Positions 15,679 through 22,763 of a stretch of DNA of 31,051 bases are shown one piece after another. The notes under the pieces were generated by a model. It did not search any database. It saw nothing but the letters and a program-made list of their open reading frames with translations, and was not told the DNA's origin. The position numbers and the translations under genes are program-made. The stretch comes from CAYJAZ01 sp964370095 (GTDB taxonomy: Bacteria; Desulfobacterota; Desulfovibrionia; Desulfovibrionales; Desulfovibrionaceae): positions 1 to 31,051 of the forward strand of contig CAYJHJ010000019.1 of the NCBI GenBank assembly GCA_964370095.1, read 5' to 3'. The stretch's first letter is position 1. Each line of letters starts with the position of its first letter.

Positions 15679-18096
15679 TTATTCAACTTTTTCCATTGCA
15701 TCTTGTAGTTCTTGGGCTTGTTGTGCAAGGCCTTGTATCGCTTCTGCTGATTGTAAGATAGCATCAGCATTTTGGTTTACAAGTTTATTAAGTTCACTCA
15801 TAGCTTGAGCAATTTCATCAGAAACAGTGGTTTGCTCACCGGCTGCATTAGCAATTTGATGAATCATATCAGTATTCATACCGGTTATATTTGCAATTTC
15901 TTGCAAGGCATTTTCTGAAAGGTGTGCGTATTCAGCTGTTTGTGTTATTTGATCAACAACACGTGAAACCTCTTCTTGGTTTGCTGTGCTTGATTCTTGA
16001 ATTGATTTAACACTATTGCTTACTTCGCGGGTTGCATCCATTGTTTTTTCTGCAAGTTTTCTAACTTCATCGGCAACAACTGCAAAGCCTCTGCCTGCTT
16101 CGCCTGCTCTTGCTGCTTCAATAGCCGCATTAAGAGCAAGAAGATTTGTTTGATCAGCAATATCTGTAATTACATTGATAATACTTCCAATGCCTTCTGA
16201 CAAGCTATCAAGTTTTTCCATGTTTGAAGTTAGGTTATCAGCTGAACCAGTAAGTGTTTCCATAGCCTCTGACATTTGTGAAATTGTTTTAATTCCTTCT
16301 TGAGCTTTTTCAAGAACAATATTACTTTGATTAGCGGTATTAGAAGCATTTGAAGCTACCTCTTGAACAGATGCGTTCATTTCGGTCATGGCGGCACTTG
16401 TGCTTTCAATGCGTTCGCGTTGGAAACTAGAACCTTTTACAATTGAATTACTTTGTTGTAACAATTCTTCTGCTGCTGCTGCAACTTTTACAGCAACACC
16501 GCTTGCTTGTTGCGACATTTCTTTAATAGCTTCGCCTTGTTCTTGCACTTTTGTTATATCTGCCAAAAATTCAATATAAGCAACAGGTTTTTTATCTAAA
16601 TCATAGAGCGGGCTTGCCTGAACATCTAAAATAAGTGAGCTACCACCGGGAAGACATGCGGCAATGGCATTGATTTCTGTTTGCTTATCAAAGGCTGTTT
16701 TGCCTAAGCAATGCTCATTATGGCAAGCAGGTGATTTGAAGTGATCACCACAATGTGTTCCTTCAACATTTTCACATTTAACCATTTTTTTACCGGTTTT
16801 ATTTATGTATAGGACTGAATTTTCAGGTGTTGCAGTAAATATACCTATTGGCATATCGTCAACAAGGCTTAAATATGTTTTTCCTAGAATATTCACACTA
16901 TTAACAAGGCGTCCAAAACCATTTTCAAATTTGCTACTTTCAATTTCAGCAGTTAAAACACCGCTTGAAACCATATTTGCAGTTTTATAAAGATCATCCA
17001 TTAAATTTGTGATAATTGTTCTGATTCCGGTGATAGCTTCAACAACTTGCCCCACATCACCTTTTTCTTTTACTTCTATTGTAGCATTAAAGTCGCCGTG
17101 TGAAATGCTTTGAGCATAGTTTGCCATTTTCTTTAGAGTAGAAGAAAGATTTGAAATAATAAGAAGTGTAATAATAATACTCAACAATACAACTACTGAT
17201 GAAATCATAAGGATTTGTGAAGAAGCTGTTTCTGTTACGCTTGTGATGTTGTATAATTCGGTATTTGCACCGGCACTGGCATTTTTACTTAATTCAAGAA
17301 TAATTTCAAAAACACTTTCTCTTAAGTTTGCGAGTTCTGAGTTTTCGCTTGCTAGTCTTGTGGCTTCAATATCAATTTCGTGTGAAAGCTCTTTAAAGTT
17401 GTTTGCAGAGAGTTGAAGTTTATCAAATGCTGCTGCATCAACAAAAAACCTTGAATCTCTAATTGCAATAATCTCTTCAAGTTCTTTCAATGCAACTGCC
17501 TCTGCTGCTTTGGCACTATCAAATGATTTTGGGTTTTGCGAAAGCAAAAAAGAATCTAAATGTCCATGATAGCTAACAATTTTTTTCTCTACTTCAATGA
17601 TTTTATTTGCAATTTCAAATTCATTTGCATCAAAAATTGATTGCAGAACGCTTTCTAAATCTTGCATAAGTTCATTTTCAGCTTGACTAAGTTCACTTTC
17701 TATAGATTCTTTTAATTCAGTTGCATGGCTTACATATTGATCAACAGAACGAGAAAATTCTTCAAGCATGGTAATTGCTCTTTGAACATTGGGTTTGCCG
17801 CTATCAGAAACAAGATTCAATAATTCTTTATTGCCTTCTAACGCACTTAAGGCAGCTTTTTTAATATTATCGCTTTCTTCTTTTTGATGATGAAGATTAA
17901 ACTGGTCAATGTAATAAGCAACTTTATACAATTCAACTTCAACTTGATAGGCAATTGAATCTGCTTTATCAAATTTTGCAAATTGATTGATGCTGCCACT
18001 TGACTTATAAGCTGCACTATAGCTAATAAATCCCAAGATAACAGTCATGAGGGTAATAAATAAAAACCCTGCTACTATACGTGCCTTTGTTGTCAT
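15679..18096 (-). CDS. Methyl-accepting chemotaxis protein with Cys-rich PAS domain
   Basis: An 805-residue transmembrane chemoreceptor. A first TM helix lies at about 7-29 and an all-helical periplasmic region at about 30-290, long enough for an HBM-type double four-helix bundle. A second TM helix is at about 292-314, followed by HAMP. A PAS domain at about 415-520 has four cysteines, Cys441, Cys449, Cys458 and Cys463 (C-x7-C-x8-C-x4-C), in the loop after INKTGKKMV. The signalling domain has the conserved hairpin tip (DQTNLLALNAAIEAARAGEA) and EEVSRVV methylation-type helices. No CheR/CheB-binding pentapeptide ends the protein. It would send ligand or redox information to CheA. A GGAGG ribosome site precedes the ATG. 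Confidence 0.95.
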   Translation of the reverse strand: MTTKARIVAGFLFITLMTVILGFISYSAAYKSSGSINQFAKFDKADSIAYQVEVELYKVAYYIDQFNLHHQKEESDNIKKAALSALEGNKELLNLVSDSGKPNVQRAITMLEEFSRSVDQYVSHATELKESIESELSQAENELMQDLESVLQSIFDANEFEIANKIIEVEKKIVSYHGHLDSFLLSQNPKSFDSAKAAEAVALKELEEIIAIRDSRFFVDAAAFDKLQLSANNFKELSHEIDIEATRLASENSELANLRESVFEIILELSKNASAGANTELYNITSVTETASSQILMISSVVVLLSIIITLLIISNLSSTLKKMANYAQSISHGDFNATIEVKEKGDVGQVVEAITGIRTIITNLMDDLYKTANMVSSGVLTAEIESSKFENGFGRLVNSVNILGKTYLSLVDDMPIGIFTATPENSVLYINKTGKKMVKCENVEGTHCGDHFKSPACHNEHCLGKTAFDKQTEINAIAACLPGGSSLILDVQASPLYDLDKKPVAYIEFLADITKVQEQGEAIKEMSQQASGVAVKVAAAAEELLQQSNSIVKGSSFQRERIESTSAAMTEMNASVQEVASNASNTANQSNIVLEKAQEGIKTISQMSEAMETLTGSADNLTSNMEKLDSLSEGIGSIINVITDIADQTNLLALNAAIEAARAGEAGRGFAVVADEVRKLAEKTMDATREVSNSVKSIQESSTANQEEVSRVVDQITQTAEYAHLSENALQEIANITGMNTDMIHQIANAAGEQTTVSDEIAQAMSELNKLVNQNADAILQSAEAIQGLAQQAQELQDAMEKVE

Positions 18097-18184
18097 ACCG
18101 CCTCCTAAAATAAAAAAATACCCACTATTAATTTAAATAATTTAAATAATTAAATTATTTTTTTCAAAATTTACTTCTCTTTTA

Positions 18185-18211
18185 ATATCGCCTTTAAATT
18201 ATAATACTTTA
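18185..18211 (-). promoter_or_regulatory. Sigma-28 (FliA)-type promoter of the chemoreceptor gene
   Basis: On the - strand, TAAAGTAT (18211-18204) and GGCGATAT (18192-18185) are 11 bases apart. This matches TAAAGTTT-N11-GCCGATAA at 13 of 16 positions. It lies about 90 bases upstream of the ATG. Chemoreceptor genes are commonly in the flagellar late class, so the cell probably makes flagella. Confidence 0.6.
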
Positions 18212-18245
18212 GGCGTAAAGCGGAAATAATTATAGATTTACAAAT

Positions 18246-18280
18246 AAAAAAAATGAGAAAGTGCAAAAGCACCTCCTCAT
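18246..18280 (-). terminator. Intrinsic terminator after the Crp/Fnr regulator gene
   Basis: On the - strand, ATGAGGAGGTGC and GCACTTTCTCAT (18280-18253) form a 12-pair stem, including two G-U pairs, with a TTTT loop. Seven T follow. It lies 64 bases beyond the stop of the regulator gene. Confidence 0.8.
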
Positions 18281-18343
18281 AAAAGTATATCTATCTGATT
18301 TTTTGAAAGAAATGAGATTTTGCTTTAGTTTGCTCTTGTTTGC

Positions 18344-19018
18344 TTATTCTTTTTCCGCTTTAATTTTAAGAATCTCAAGGTCTTTGATAAATATTTTTCT
18401 TCCTTCAAGTATAATTGCACCACACTCGACTAATAAGGAAAGTTGACGTGAAAGAGTTTCCCTTGCAAGGCCTAGAAGGCTTGCCAAGTCTTCACGTGAA
18501 AGGTTGAAAGGCACACTGCCTTGAACGCCTTCCAAGAAATATCTGTGTAATATATAGCCTGCAACTCTTTTTGTTGCATTTCGTTCGCCTTGTGCCGCCA
18601 ATTTATGCACAAGCATGCGTTGCCTTACTGCAAATAAAGAAAGCATGGAAAGTGCAAAATCGGGTGATTTTCTCACAAGTTCAAAGCACACTTTTTTAGG
18701 AAAAAATAAAAGCTTTGTTTTTTCCATTGTGATCGCTGTCAAGGGTTGTGTATTATTTTGGAAGATTGCACCTTCTCCTAATGAGTATCCTGAACGAACA
18801 ACAAAGAGCACAAGCTCTCTTCCATCAGAAGTAATGCGGATCAGTTTAACAAAACCTTCAAGTACAAAATAAAAACCTTGTGTTTCTTCACCTTCTGTAA
18901 ATATAGTTTTGTTTGCTTGCAATTCAATAATCTTTAAAGAAGAGCAAATATAATCAATATCGCTCTGAGGAAGGTCAGTAGAAAGTTTTAGCTGTTGTAA
19001 ATACTCAAGTAATGGCAT
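18344..19018 (-). CDS. Crp/Fnr-family transcription regulator (HcpR-like?)
   Basis: A 224-residue protein with an N-terminal cyclic-nucleotide-binding-type beta-roll (TIFTEGEETQGFYFVLEGFVKLIRI, then GYSLGEGAIFQNN), a long dimerisation helix at about 115-145 and a C-terminal winged helix-turn-helix (LSREDLASLLGLARETLSRQ at 173-192). It has only three scattered cysteines (about 25, 111 and 199), so it lacks the Fnr 4Fe-4S ligand set. It is next to nrfHA, and a TGTGA-N6-TCACA site lies upstream of nrfH. Desulfovibrio HcpR proteins of this family respond to nitrosative stress. Whether this one does is inference. Confidence 0.88.
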   Translation of the reverse strand: MPLLEYLQQLKLSTDLPQSDIDYICSSLKIIELQANKTIFTEGEETQGFYFVLEGFVKLIRITSDGRELVLFVVRSGYSLGEGAIFQNNTQPLTAITMEKTKLLFFPKKVCFELVRKSPDFALSMLSLFAVRQRMLVHKLAAQGERNATKRVAGYILHRYFLEGVQGSVPFNLSREDLASLLGLARETLSRQLSLLVECGAIILEGRKIFIKDLEILKIKAEKE

Positions 19019-19048
19019 GCGGTAAGTTCCTTTAAAATAGATTAAAGA

Positions 19049-19077
19049 ATTATAAATTTACATTACAAAAAAATCAG
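19049..19077 (-). promoter_or_regulatory. Possible promoter of the Crp/Fnr regulator gene
   Basis: On the - strand, TATAAT (19054-19049) has a poor -35-like CTGATT 17 bases upstream (19077-19072) that overlaps the nrfA terminator stem. Predicted start is near 19042, about 24 bases before the ATG. Confidence 0.35.
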
Positions 19078-19121
19078 CACTTTGTCCATATTCAATGTAT
19101 GCGCACAAAATGCTGATTTTT
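19067..19121 (-). terminator. Terminator of the nrfHA unit
   Basis: An 11-base inverted repeat (AAAAATCAGCA at 19069-19079, TGCTGATTTTT at 19111-19121) is extended inside by TTTGT/ACAAA and CATA/TATG pairs, making a long bulged hairpin. On the - strand a run of seven T follows. It lies 20 bases past the nrfA stop and separates nrfHA from the regulator gene. Confidence 0.75.
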
Positions 19122-19140
19122 CTTATAACTTTAGTTTATA

Positions 19141-20691
19141 TTAATGTGCTTTCTTAGGCATTTCATAAACTGGTTCTGCTACTGGAAGCGGTTTCAATAA
19201 ATTCAACCATACATGTGTTTTCAGGTATTCAGGATCTTGTTGCAATTTTCTTGACATTTCAAGAATTGGCGGAACAAGAGTTCTGATATCTTCTGAAAGT
19301 GCTGCTGCTGTAGTATAGTTTGCAGCCTGCATAGCCAAGTCAATAGCTTTTTGGCTTGCAATGATTGATGATGCTAATGTATCAAGAGATTTTGCAGGGT
19401 TGTGGAAACCAACGCCGTTTTCAGCTGATACATAATCCCAGAATAATTGAGCTTTACGAATATTATCACGAGCTTCAAGGATAAGTTCATTATAATTAGG
19501 TGCTTTTGAGTAAGAAAGTTCAGCTAAGCGTACAGCTTCGTGAGCTTTTACAGAAAAGTCTTGAGCAGTGATTAATTGTTCATAAGTTTTTTCTTGAGTA
19601 TATTCAACTCTTTCACGTAGATATTCAGCAGTTTTGTCTGAGTGGCATTGACGGCAAGCACGCATTTCTTTATCTTTCAATGGGCTTGTCCACCAGTGTG
19701 ATGACATTTTTTGTTTGTCTTCTGCTAATACAAATGGCATATGGCAGTCAGCACAAGCTACGCCTGCTGAACCATGAGGGCCATCCATCCACATTTCGTA
19801 TTCAGGGTGTTGAATTTTAATCATAGGAGTTTTTGAAGCAGGGTGAATCCAATCATAGAATTGGCCTTCAAAACCTTCCACATTTCCATCACCGTGAGAT
19901 TTGTAATATTCATACATATCTTCAGGATTAAAGCCATTTGCCCATGGGAATACAGGCTTTTTGGAAGCACCTTGTTTTGGTTCTGTGAAATAATATTCAA
20001 CGTGGCACTGAGCACAAACTAAACTACGCATTTCATTGCGAGTAAGGTCAGCTTCTGTTCTGCCTGTGCTTTCAATCCAAACTTTAAGGGGTTCACTGTA
20101 AAGTTGAAGTTCCATTGTTTCTGAATTATGGCAGTTAGCACAGCCTATAGTATCTTCAAAAACGTCAATTTTATCGCGGAATTCGTTCACGTCCATTGCC
20201 CAGAAATCATCACCATATTCTTCAACAAGCGGAACCATTTGAGGTGTTTTACAGTTCCAACAAGTTGCAGGCAAGCCGCCTTTTACATTATAACGGTTAA
20301 TACGATCGATTTCTAAAAGGTCATGTATTGCATAGGTGTGGCCACGAGCTTCATTATACTCATACATAAATGGATAGCCTAGCCATAAATTTTTCAAATA
20401 AGGCTGAGTATATTCATAGCCTTTTGGAAGTGGATTAACATTATCATTCTTTCTAAAATTCACTGAGCCTTTAAACTTTGTCATGACTTCAGCTTCGTCA
20501 TTACGTTTGAAAGAAAGAGCATGATTTGGAAATTTTTCCATAATAGGTGTATTTTTATATTCTTTTTCACCTAAACCTGTGGCATAAACAGGTGTTTTCA
20601 ATTCAGTTGTTACTTTTGAGTCATCACAACCTGCTAAAAAGAAGGGGATTGCCACAAAAGAACAGATGAGAAAATAAGGTATTTTATTCAT
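19141..20691 (-). CDS. nrfA: Pentahaem ammonia-forming nitrite reductase NrfA
   Basis: A 516-residue periplasmic cytochrome c552 that reduces nitrite to ammonium with six electrons. Five haem motifs are seen: active-site CWNCK (144-148, the Lys-ligated haem that defines NrfA), CANCH (184-188), CAQCH (226-230), CADCH (313-317) and CRQCH (346-350). The signal peptide ends in FLAGC, a lipobox, so Cys22 may be lipidated and the protein membrane-attached. The gene overlaps nrfH by eight bases. NrfH would pass electrons from menaquinol. Slightly longer than the E. coli enzyme, typical of delta-proteobacterial forms. Confidence 0.97.
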   Translation of the reverse strand: MNKIPYFLICSFVAIPFFLAGCDDSKVTTELKTPVYATGLGEKEYKNTPIMEKFPNHALSFKRNDEAEVMTKFKGSVNFRKNDNVNPLPKGYEYTQPYLKNLWLGYPFMYEYNEARGHTYAIHDLLEIDRINRYNVKGGLPATCWNCKTPQMVPLVEEYGDDFWAMDVNEFRDKIDVFEDTIGCANCHNSETMELQLYSEPLKVWIESTGRTEADLTRNEMRSLVCAQCHVEYYFTEPKQGASKKPVFPWANGFNPEDMYEYYKSHGDGNVEGFEGQFYDWIHPASKTPMIKIQHPEYEMWMDGPHGSAGVACADCHMPFVLAEDKQKMSSHWWTSPLKDKEMRACRQCHSDKTAEYLRERVEYTQEKTYEQLITAQDFSVKAHEAVRLAELSYSKAPNYNELILEARDNIRKAQLFWDYVSAENGVGFHNPAKSLDTLASSIIASQKAIDLAMQAANYTTAAALSEDIRTLVPPILEMSRKLQQDPEYLKTHVWLNLLKPLPVAEPVYEMPKKAH

Positions 20692-21154
20692 AACTTACAA
20701 TCCTTGTGTCTATAGGTTTCTTTTTCTGATGCGGAACACTGCGATGACAATCTATGCAAGCAGATTTAACATTCATAACATCTACATCCATATTTGTCAT
20801 TCTATGGCATCTTATGCAGTTGTCGTTGATGATTGTTTTCATATCTGCTGTTGCCATAACAGGCACATCGTAATCCCCTACTGTGTTTTTATAAACATCA
20901 GTAACCCCTAGTTTCGCTTTTGTAAACAGATAGTTTACAACATTGTCATGCGGTAAATGACAGTCATTACACGTTAAATCCGCATGAAGTGAACCCTTAT
21001 TTGACACTGCGGCAGGAAGCATCACGTGGCACGAGGCACAAAATGCTCGATCATTGGTTTCTTCAATAGCATACATAGAGCCACCAAATATTCCAAGTCC
21101 CAATACTATTCCCACAAGCAAGATGACAAAAGATGAGGTTTTGAAAAACTTCAT
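20684..21154 (-). CDS. nrfH: Tetrahaem quinol dehydrogenase NrfH (NapC/NirT family)
   Basis: A 156-residue membrane-anchored tetrahaem cytochrome c. One N-terminal TM helix is at about 8-30. Haem motifs are CASCH (39-43, followed by VM, giving the CxxCHxM of the NrfH first haem), CNDCH (62-66), CIRCH (113-117) and CIDCH (133-137). It oxidises menaquinol and passes electrons to NrfA, with which it forms a stable complex. An AAGGAGG ribosome site lies just before the ATG. It is translationally coupled to nrfA. Confidence 0.96.
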   Translation of the reverse strand: MKFFKTSSFVILLVGIVLGLGIFGGSMYAIEETNDRAFCASCHVMLPAAVSNKGSLHADLTCNDCHLPHDNVVNYLFTKAKLGVTDVYKNTVGDYDVPVMATADMKTIINDNCIRCHRMTNMDVDVMNVKSACIDCHRSVPHQKKKPIDTRIVSYE

Positions 21155-21332
21155 AATCCCTCCTTACTTTATAAAAAATCACCACGATTCTTTACCTAGG
21201 TTTTACTTTTAGGTAGTTAAACATAATAAAAGTAATACTTATTATAATCTACAATAAAGAGCTGTTTTATTTCTGTGATTAATATCACATCGACATATTT
21301 TAAATATATTTACTAAATCTTCACTTAAATAA
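21155..21332 (-). promoter_or_regulatory. nrfHA control region with TATAAT -10
   Basis: On the - strand a TATAAT at 21247-21242 would start transcription near 21235. Its -35 (TAAAAC) is poor, as in activator-dependent promoters. The dyad at 21275-21290 is centred about 47 bases upstream of that start. An ACCTA...TAGGT inverted repeat (about 21197-21216) lies in the leader. No gene is seen in this stretch. Confidence 0.45.
21275..21290. promoter_or_regulatory. Crp/HcpR-type operator TGTGA-N6-TCACA upstream of nrfHA
   Basis: TGTGATTAATATCACA has perfect six-base arms (TGTGAT/ATCACA) and matches the classical Crp consensus at all ten conserved positions. It lies about 120 bases before nrfH. The Crp/Fnr-family gene downstream of nrfA is the obvious candidate binder. 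Confidence 0.65.
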
Positions 21333-21367
21333 ATAAGCCTTTTTCTTGGTTTAAGAAAAAGGCTTAT
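21333..21367 (-). terminator. Hairpin terminator after the DUF2333-like gene
   Basis: A perfect 15-base inverted repeat (ATAAGCCTTTTTCTT at 21333-21347, its complement at 21353-21367) has a five-base loop, 29 bases past the stop of the - strand gene. Only a weak T-rich tail follows on that strand, so efficiency is uncertain. Confidence 0.65.
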
Positions 21368-21395
21368 GTGATTTTATAAGTAGTTTTATGATTTT

Positions 21396-22361
21396 TTAGA
21401 TGCGTATGCTTTCTTTAATGTCTTCTATTCTGCTTCGTGCAAATAAAAGATAGGAAATAATAAGCTCTGTTGAATTGAAGCTTTTTGTCATAACAAGTGG
21501 ATCATATTCACAAATTGCATTGAGGTATGACATTGCCCTGTCGTAGTTTTGTTTATTATTTTTATCAGCGATATCAGGATAAAGCTGATAAAGAGCCACA
21601 AAAAAATCTCTCACCACCAAGGCCATACCTTGTGCTTCATAAATTTTATTATCAATTTCAGTAAAAGATTCTTCTTCAACTGCTTCAGCCTGTAAAAGAC
21701 CTATAGCATAACCAAGCAATTTATCACCCACAATAAGATCAAGGGCTTTATGGATATCATCAGATCTAAGATTATAAATAGCATTGCCTGCCATTAAATC
21801 GTTTTGATATTTCTCAACAAGCTCTAAGCCTTTATTATAATTAGATTCAGCTGAAGGAATAAATAATACACCCCAACGTGAGGGGCTTAAAGCAAAATGG
21901 TTCATTCTTGCAGCATAAAGATCGTCATTTTCTTTGTCCGCATTGCCCAATTTTGCTAAATCAGTGGAATAAAAGTCAACAATAGTTTTTGTTGCATTGT
22001 ATACGCCGTATTGGCGATACGCCCTATTGTCAAGAATATATTTATTAAAAAGTATATCATTTGCAGTCCAGCCAAAAGGAGAGTCAAGCTCATATTTTAT
22101 TTGATTGGTAATAGAATTTAATAATTCCACGCCTTTTTCTTCTTCTGTGGAGTCAGCACTTGCTTGAAGTGCATAAGTGTTTGTAAAAACAGCAGGATCT
22201 AATTTTGTATAGAGCTTTTGACTGCCCCAGATACAAAAAATAATTACTAGAAAGATAATTAGCTGCGTGGTTAAGACGGCAAAAACATCAAAAAGAGTTA
22301 CCCTGTCTTCACACGCTTCATAATTATCACGCTTTTTAAATCTTGAAAAAAAGTTTTTCAT
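21396..22361 (-). CDS. Membrane-anchored DUF2333-like protein
   Basis: A 321-residue protein with a basic N-terminus, one TM helix at about 25-47 (FAVLTTQLIIFLVIIFCIW) and a mostly helical outer domain. The segment LDSPFGWTANDILFNKYILDN followed by RQYGVYNATKTIVDFYS resembles the conserved core of DUF2333 (PF10095), an uncharacterised family of similar length and topology. It is single-gene, flanked by a hairpin terminator and a divergent region shared with the phenylalanine leader. Function unknown. The family call is by eye. Confidence 0.6.
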   Translation of the reverse strand: MKNFFSRFKKRDNYEACEDRVTLFDVFAVLTTQLIIFLVIIFCIWGSQKLYTKLDPAVFTNTYALQASADSTEEEKGVELLNSITNQIKYELDSPFGWTANDILFNKYILDNRAYRQYGVYNATKTIVDFYSTDLAKLGNADKENDDLYAARMNHFALSPSRWGVLFIPSAESNYNKGLELVEKYQNDLMAGNAIYNLRSDDIHKALDLIVGDKLLGYAIGLLQAEAVEEESFTEIDNKIYEAQGMALVVRDFFVALYQLYPDIADKNNKQNYDRAMSYLNAICEYDPLVMTKSFNSTELIISYLLFARSRIEDIKESIRI

Positions 22362-22519
22362 GCTAAAGCTACCACCTTATAAATTTAAATTATTCAATTT
22401 ATACTATAATAAATATATAGCCGATTCACACTAAAGTCAATGAAAATAAAGCTTATAAAAAGCAAGTTGTTCAATAATAAGGGTATAAAAAAATAATTTT
22501 TTTATTTTGATTTTTTAAC

Positions 22520-22548
22520 TTGACATTTTTTTTACATTCTTTTAGAAA
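22520..22548 (+). promoter_or_regulatory. Promoter of the phenylalanine leader / symporter unit
   Basis: A perfect -35 TTGACA (22520-22525) and TAGAAA (22543-22548) are 17 bases apart. Predicted start is near 22555, about 23 bases before the leader peptide ATG. The rest of the 22362-22519 stretch is AT-rich with nothing else recognised. Confidence 0.65.
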
Positions 22549-22577
22549 CAAAGAAACATTACTTAGGAATACAAAAA

Positions 22578-22670
22578 ATGTTAAAAAATCAAAACTTCTT
22601 CTTTTTTAGCTTTAGCTTTTTTAGCCAGCCCACAGCGCACGGGAAGGAGTCTTGTTGTATTCTTAAATAA
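22578..22670 (+). CDS. Phenylalanine-rich leader peptide (attenuator)
   Basis: A 30-codon open reading frame with AGGA at 22565-22568, nine bases before the ATG. It begins MLKNQN, and residues 7-15 read FFFFSFSFF, seven Phe in nine codons; it ends with TAA at 22668-22670. A Phe run in a tiny frame between a promoter and a terminator is the hallmark of a pheL-type attenuator peptide: ribosomes stall when Phe-tRNA is scarce. The peptide itself probably has no function after synthesis. The remainder (SQPTAHGKESCCILK) overlaps the RNA segment that can pair with the terminator. Confidence 0.82.
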   Translation: MLKNQNFFFFSFSFFSQPTAHGKESCCILK

Positions 22671-22708
22671 TAATTAGGGATTTACAAAAAAGTACAGCCG
22701 TTTCCGTG
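22638..22708 (+). promoter_or_regulatory. Possible antiterminator pairing of the Phe attenuator
   Basis: CACGGGAA (22638-22645) can pair with TTTCCGTG (22701-22708), one G-U pair included. That occupies the 5' arm and loop of the terminator. The neighbouring GGGAAGGAG (22641-22649) can instead pair with CTTCTTCTT in the Phe codon run (22595-22603). A ribosome stalled on Phe codons would mask the latter and favour antitermination. The leader stop codon lies downstream of this segment, unlike the trp arrangement, so details are uncertain. Confidence 0.5.
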
Positions 22709-22726
22709 AGGAGGCGGCTTTTTTTT
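22696..22726 (+). terminator. Attenuator terminator before the symporter gene
   Basis: AGCCGTTTCC (22696-22705) pairs with GGAGGCGGCT (22710-22719), ten pairs including two G-U, around a GTGA (GNRA-type) tetraloop. Seven T follow (22720-22726). It lies between the leader peptide and the symporter start, so it must be read through for the gene to be expressed. Confidence 0.9.
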
Positions 22727-22763
22727 GTTTGGTGTAATTTTAACTTATAAAAAGGAAATGGAC

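Noticed and set aside
16700..16790. Haem c binding in the chemoreceptor (Cys/His cluster)
   Set aside because: No CxxCH motif exists; the domain is also cytoplasmic, where haem c is not attached.
18344..19018. Regulator as a classical oxygen-sensing Fnr
   Set aside because: The N-terminal cysteine set for a 4Fe-4S cluster is missing; only three scattered Cys are present.
22725..22763. TTG start and 13-residue extension of the symporter
   Set aside because: It begins in the T-run of the attenuator terminator; AAAGGA correctly precedes the ATG at 22764.
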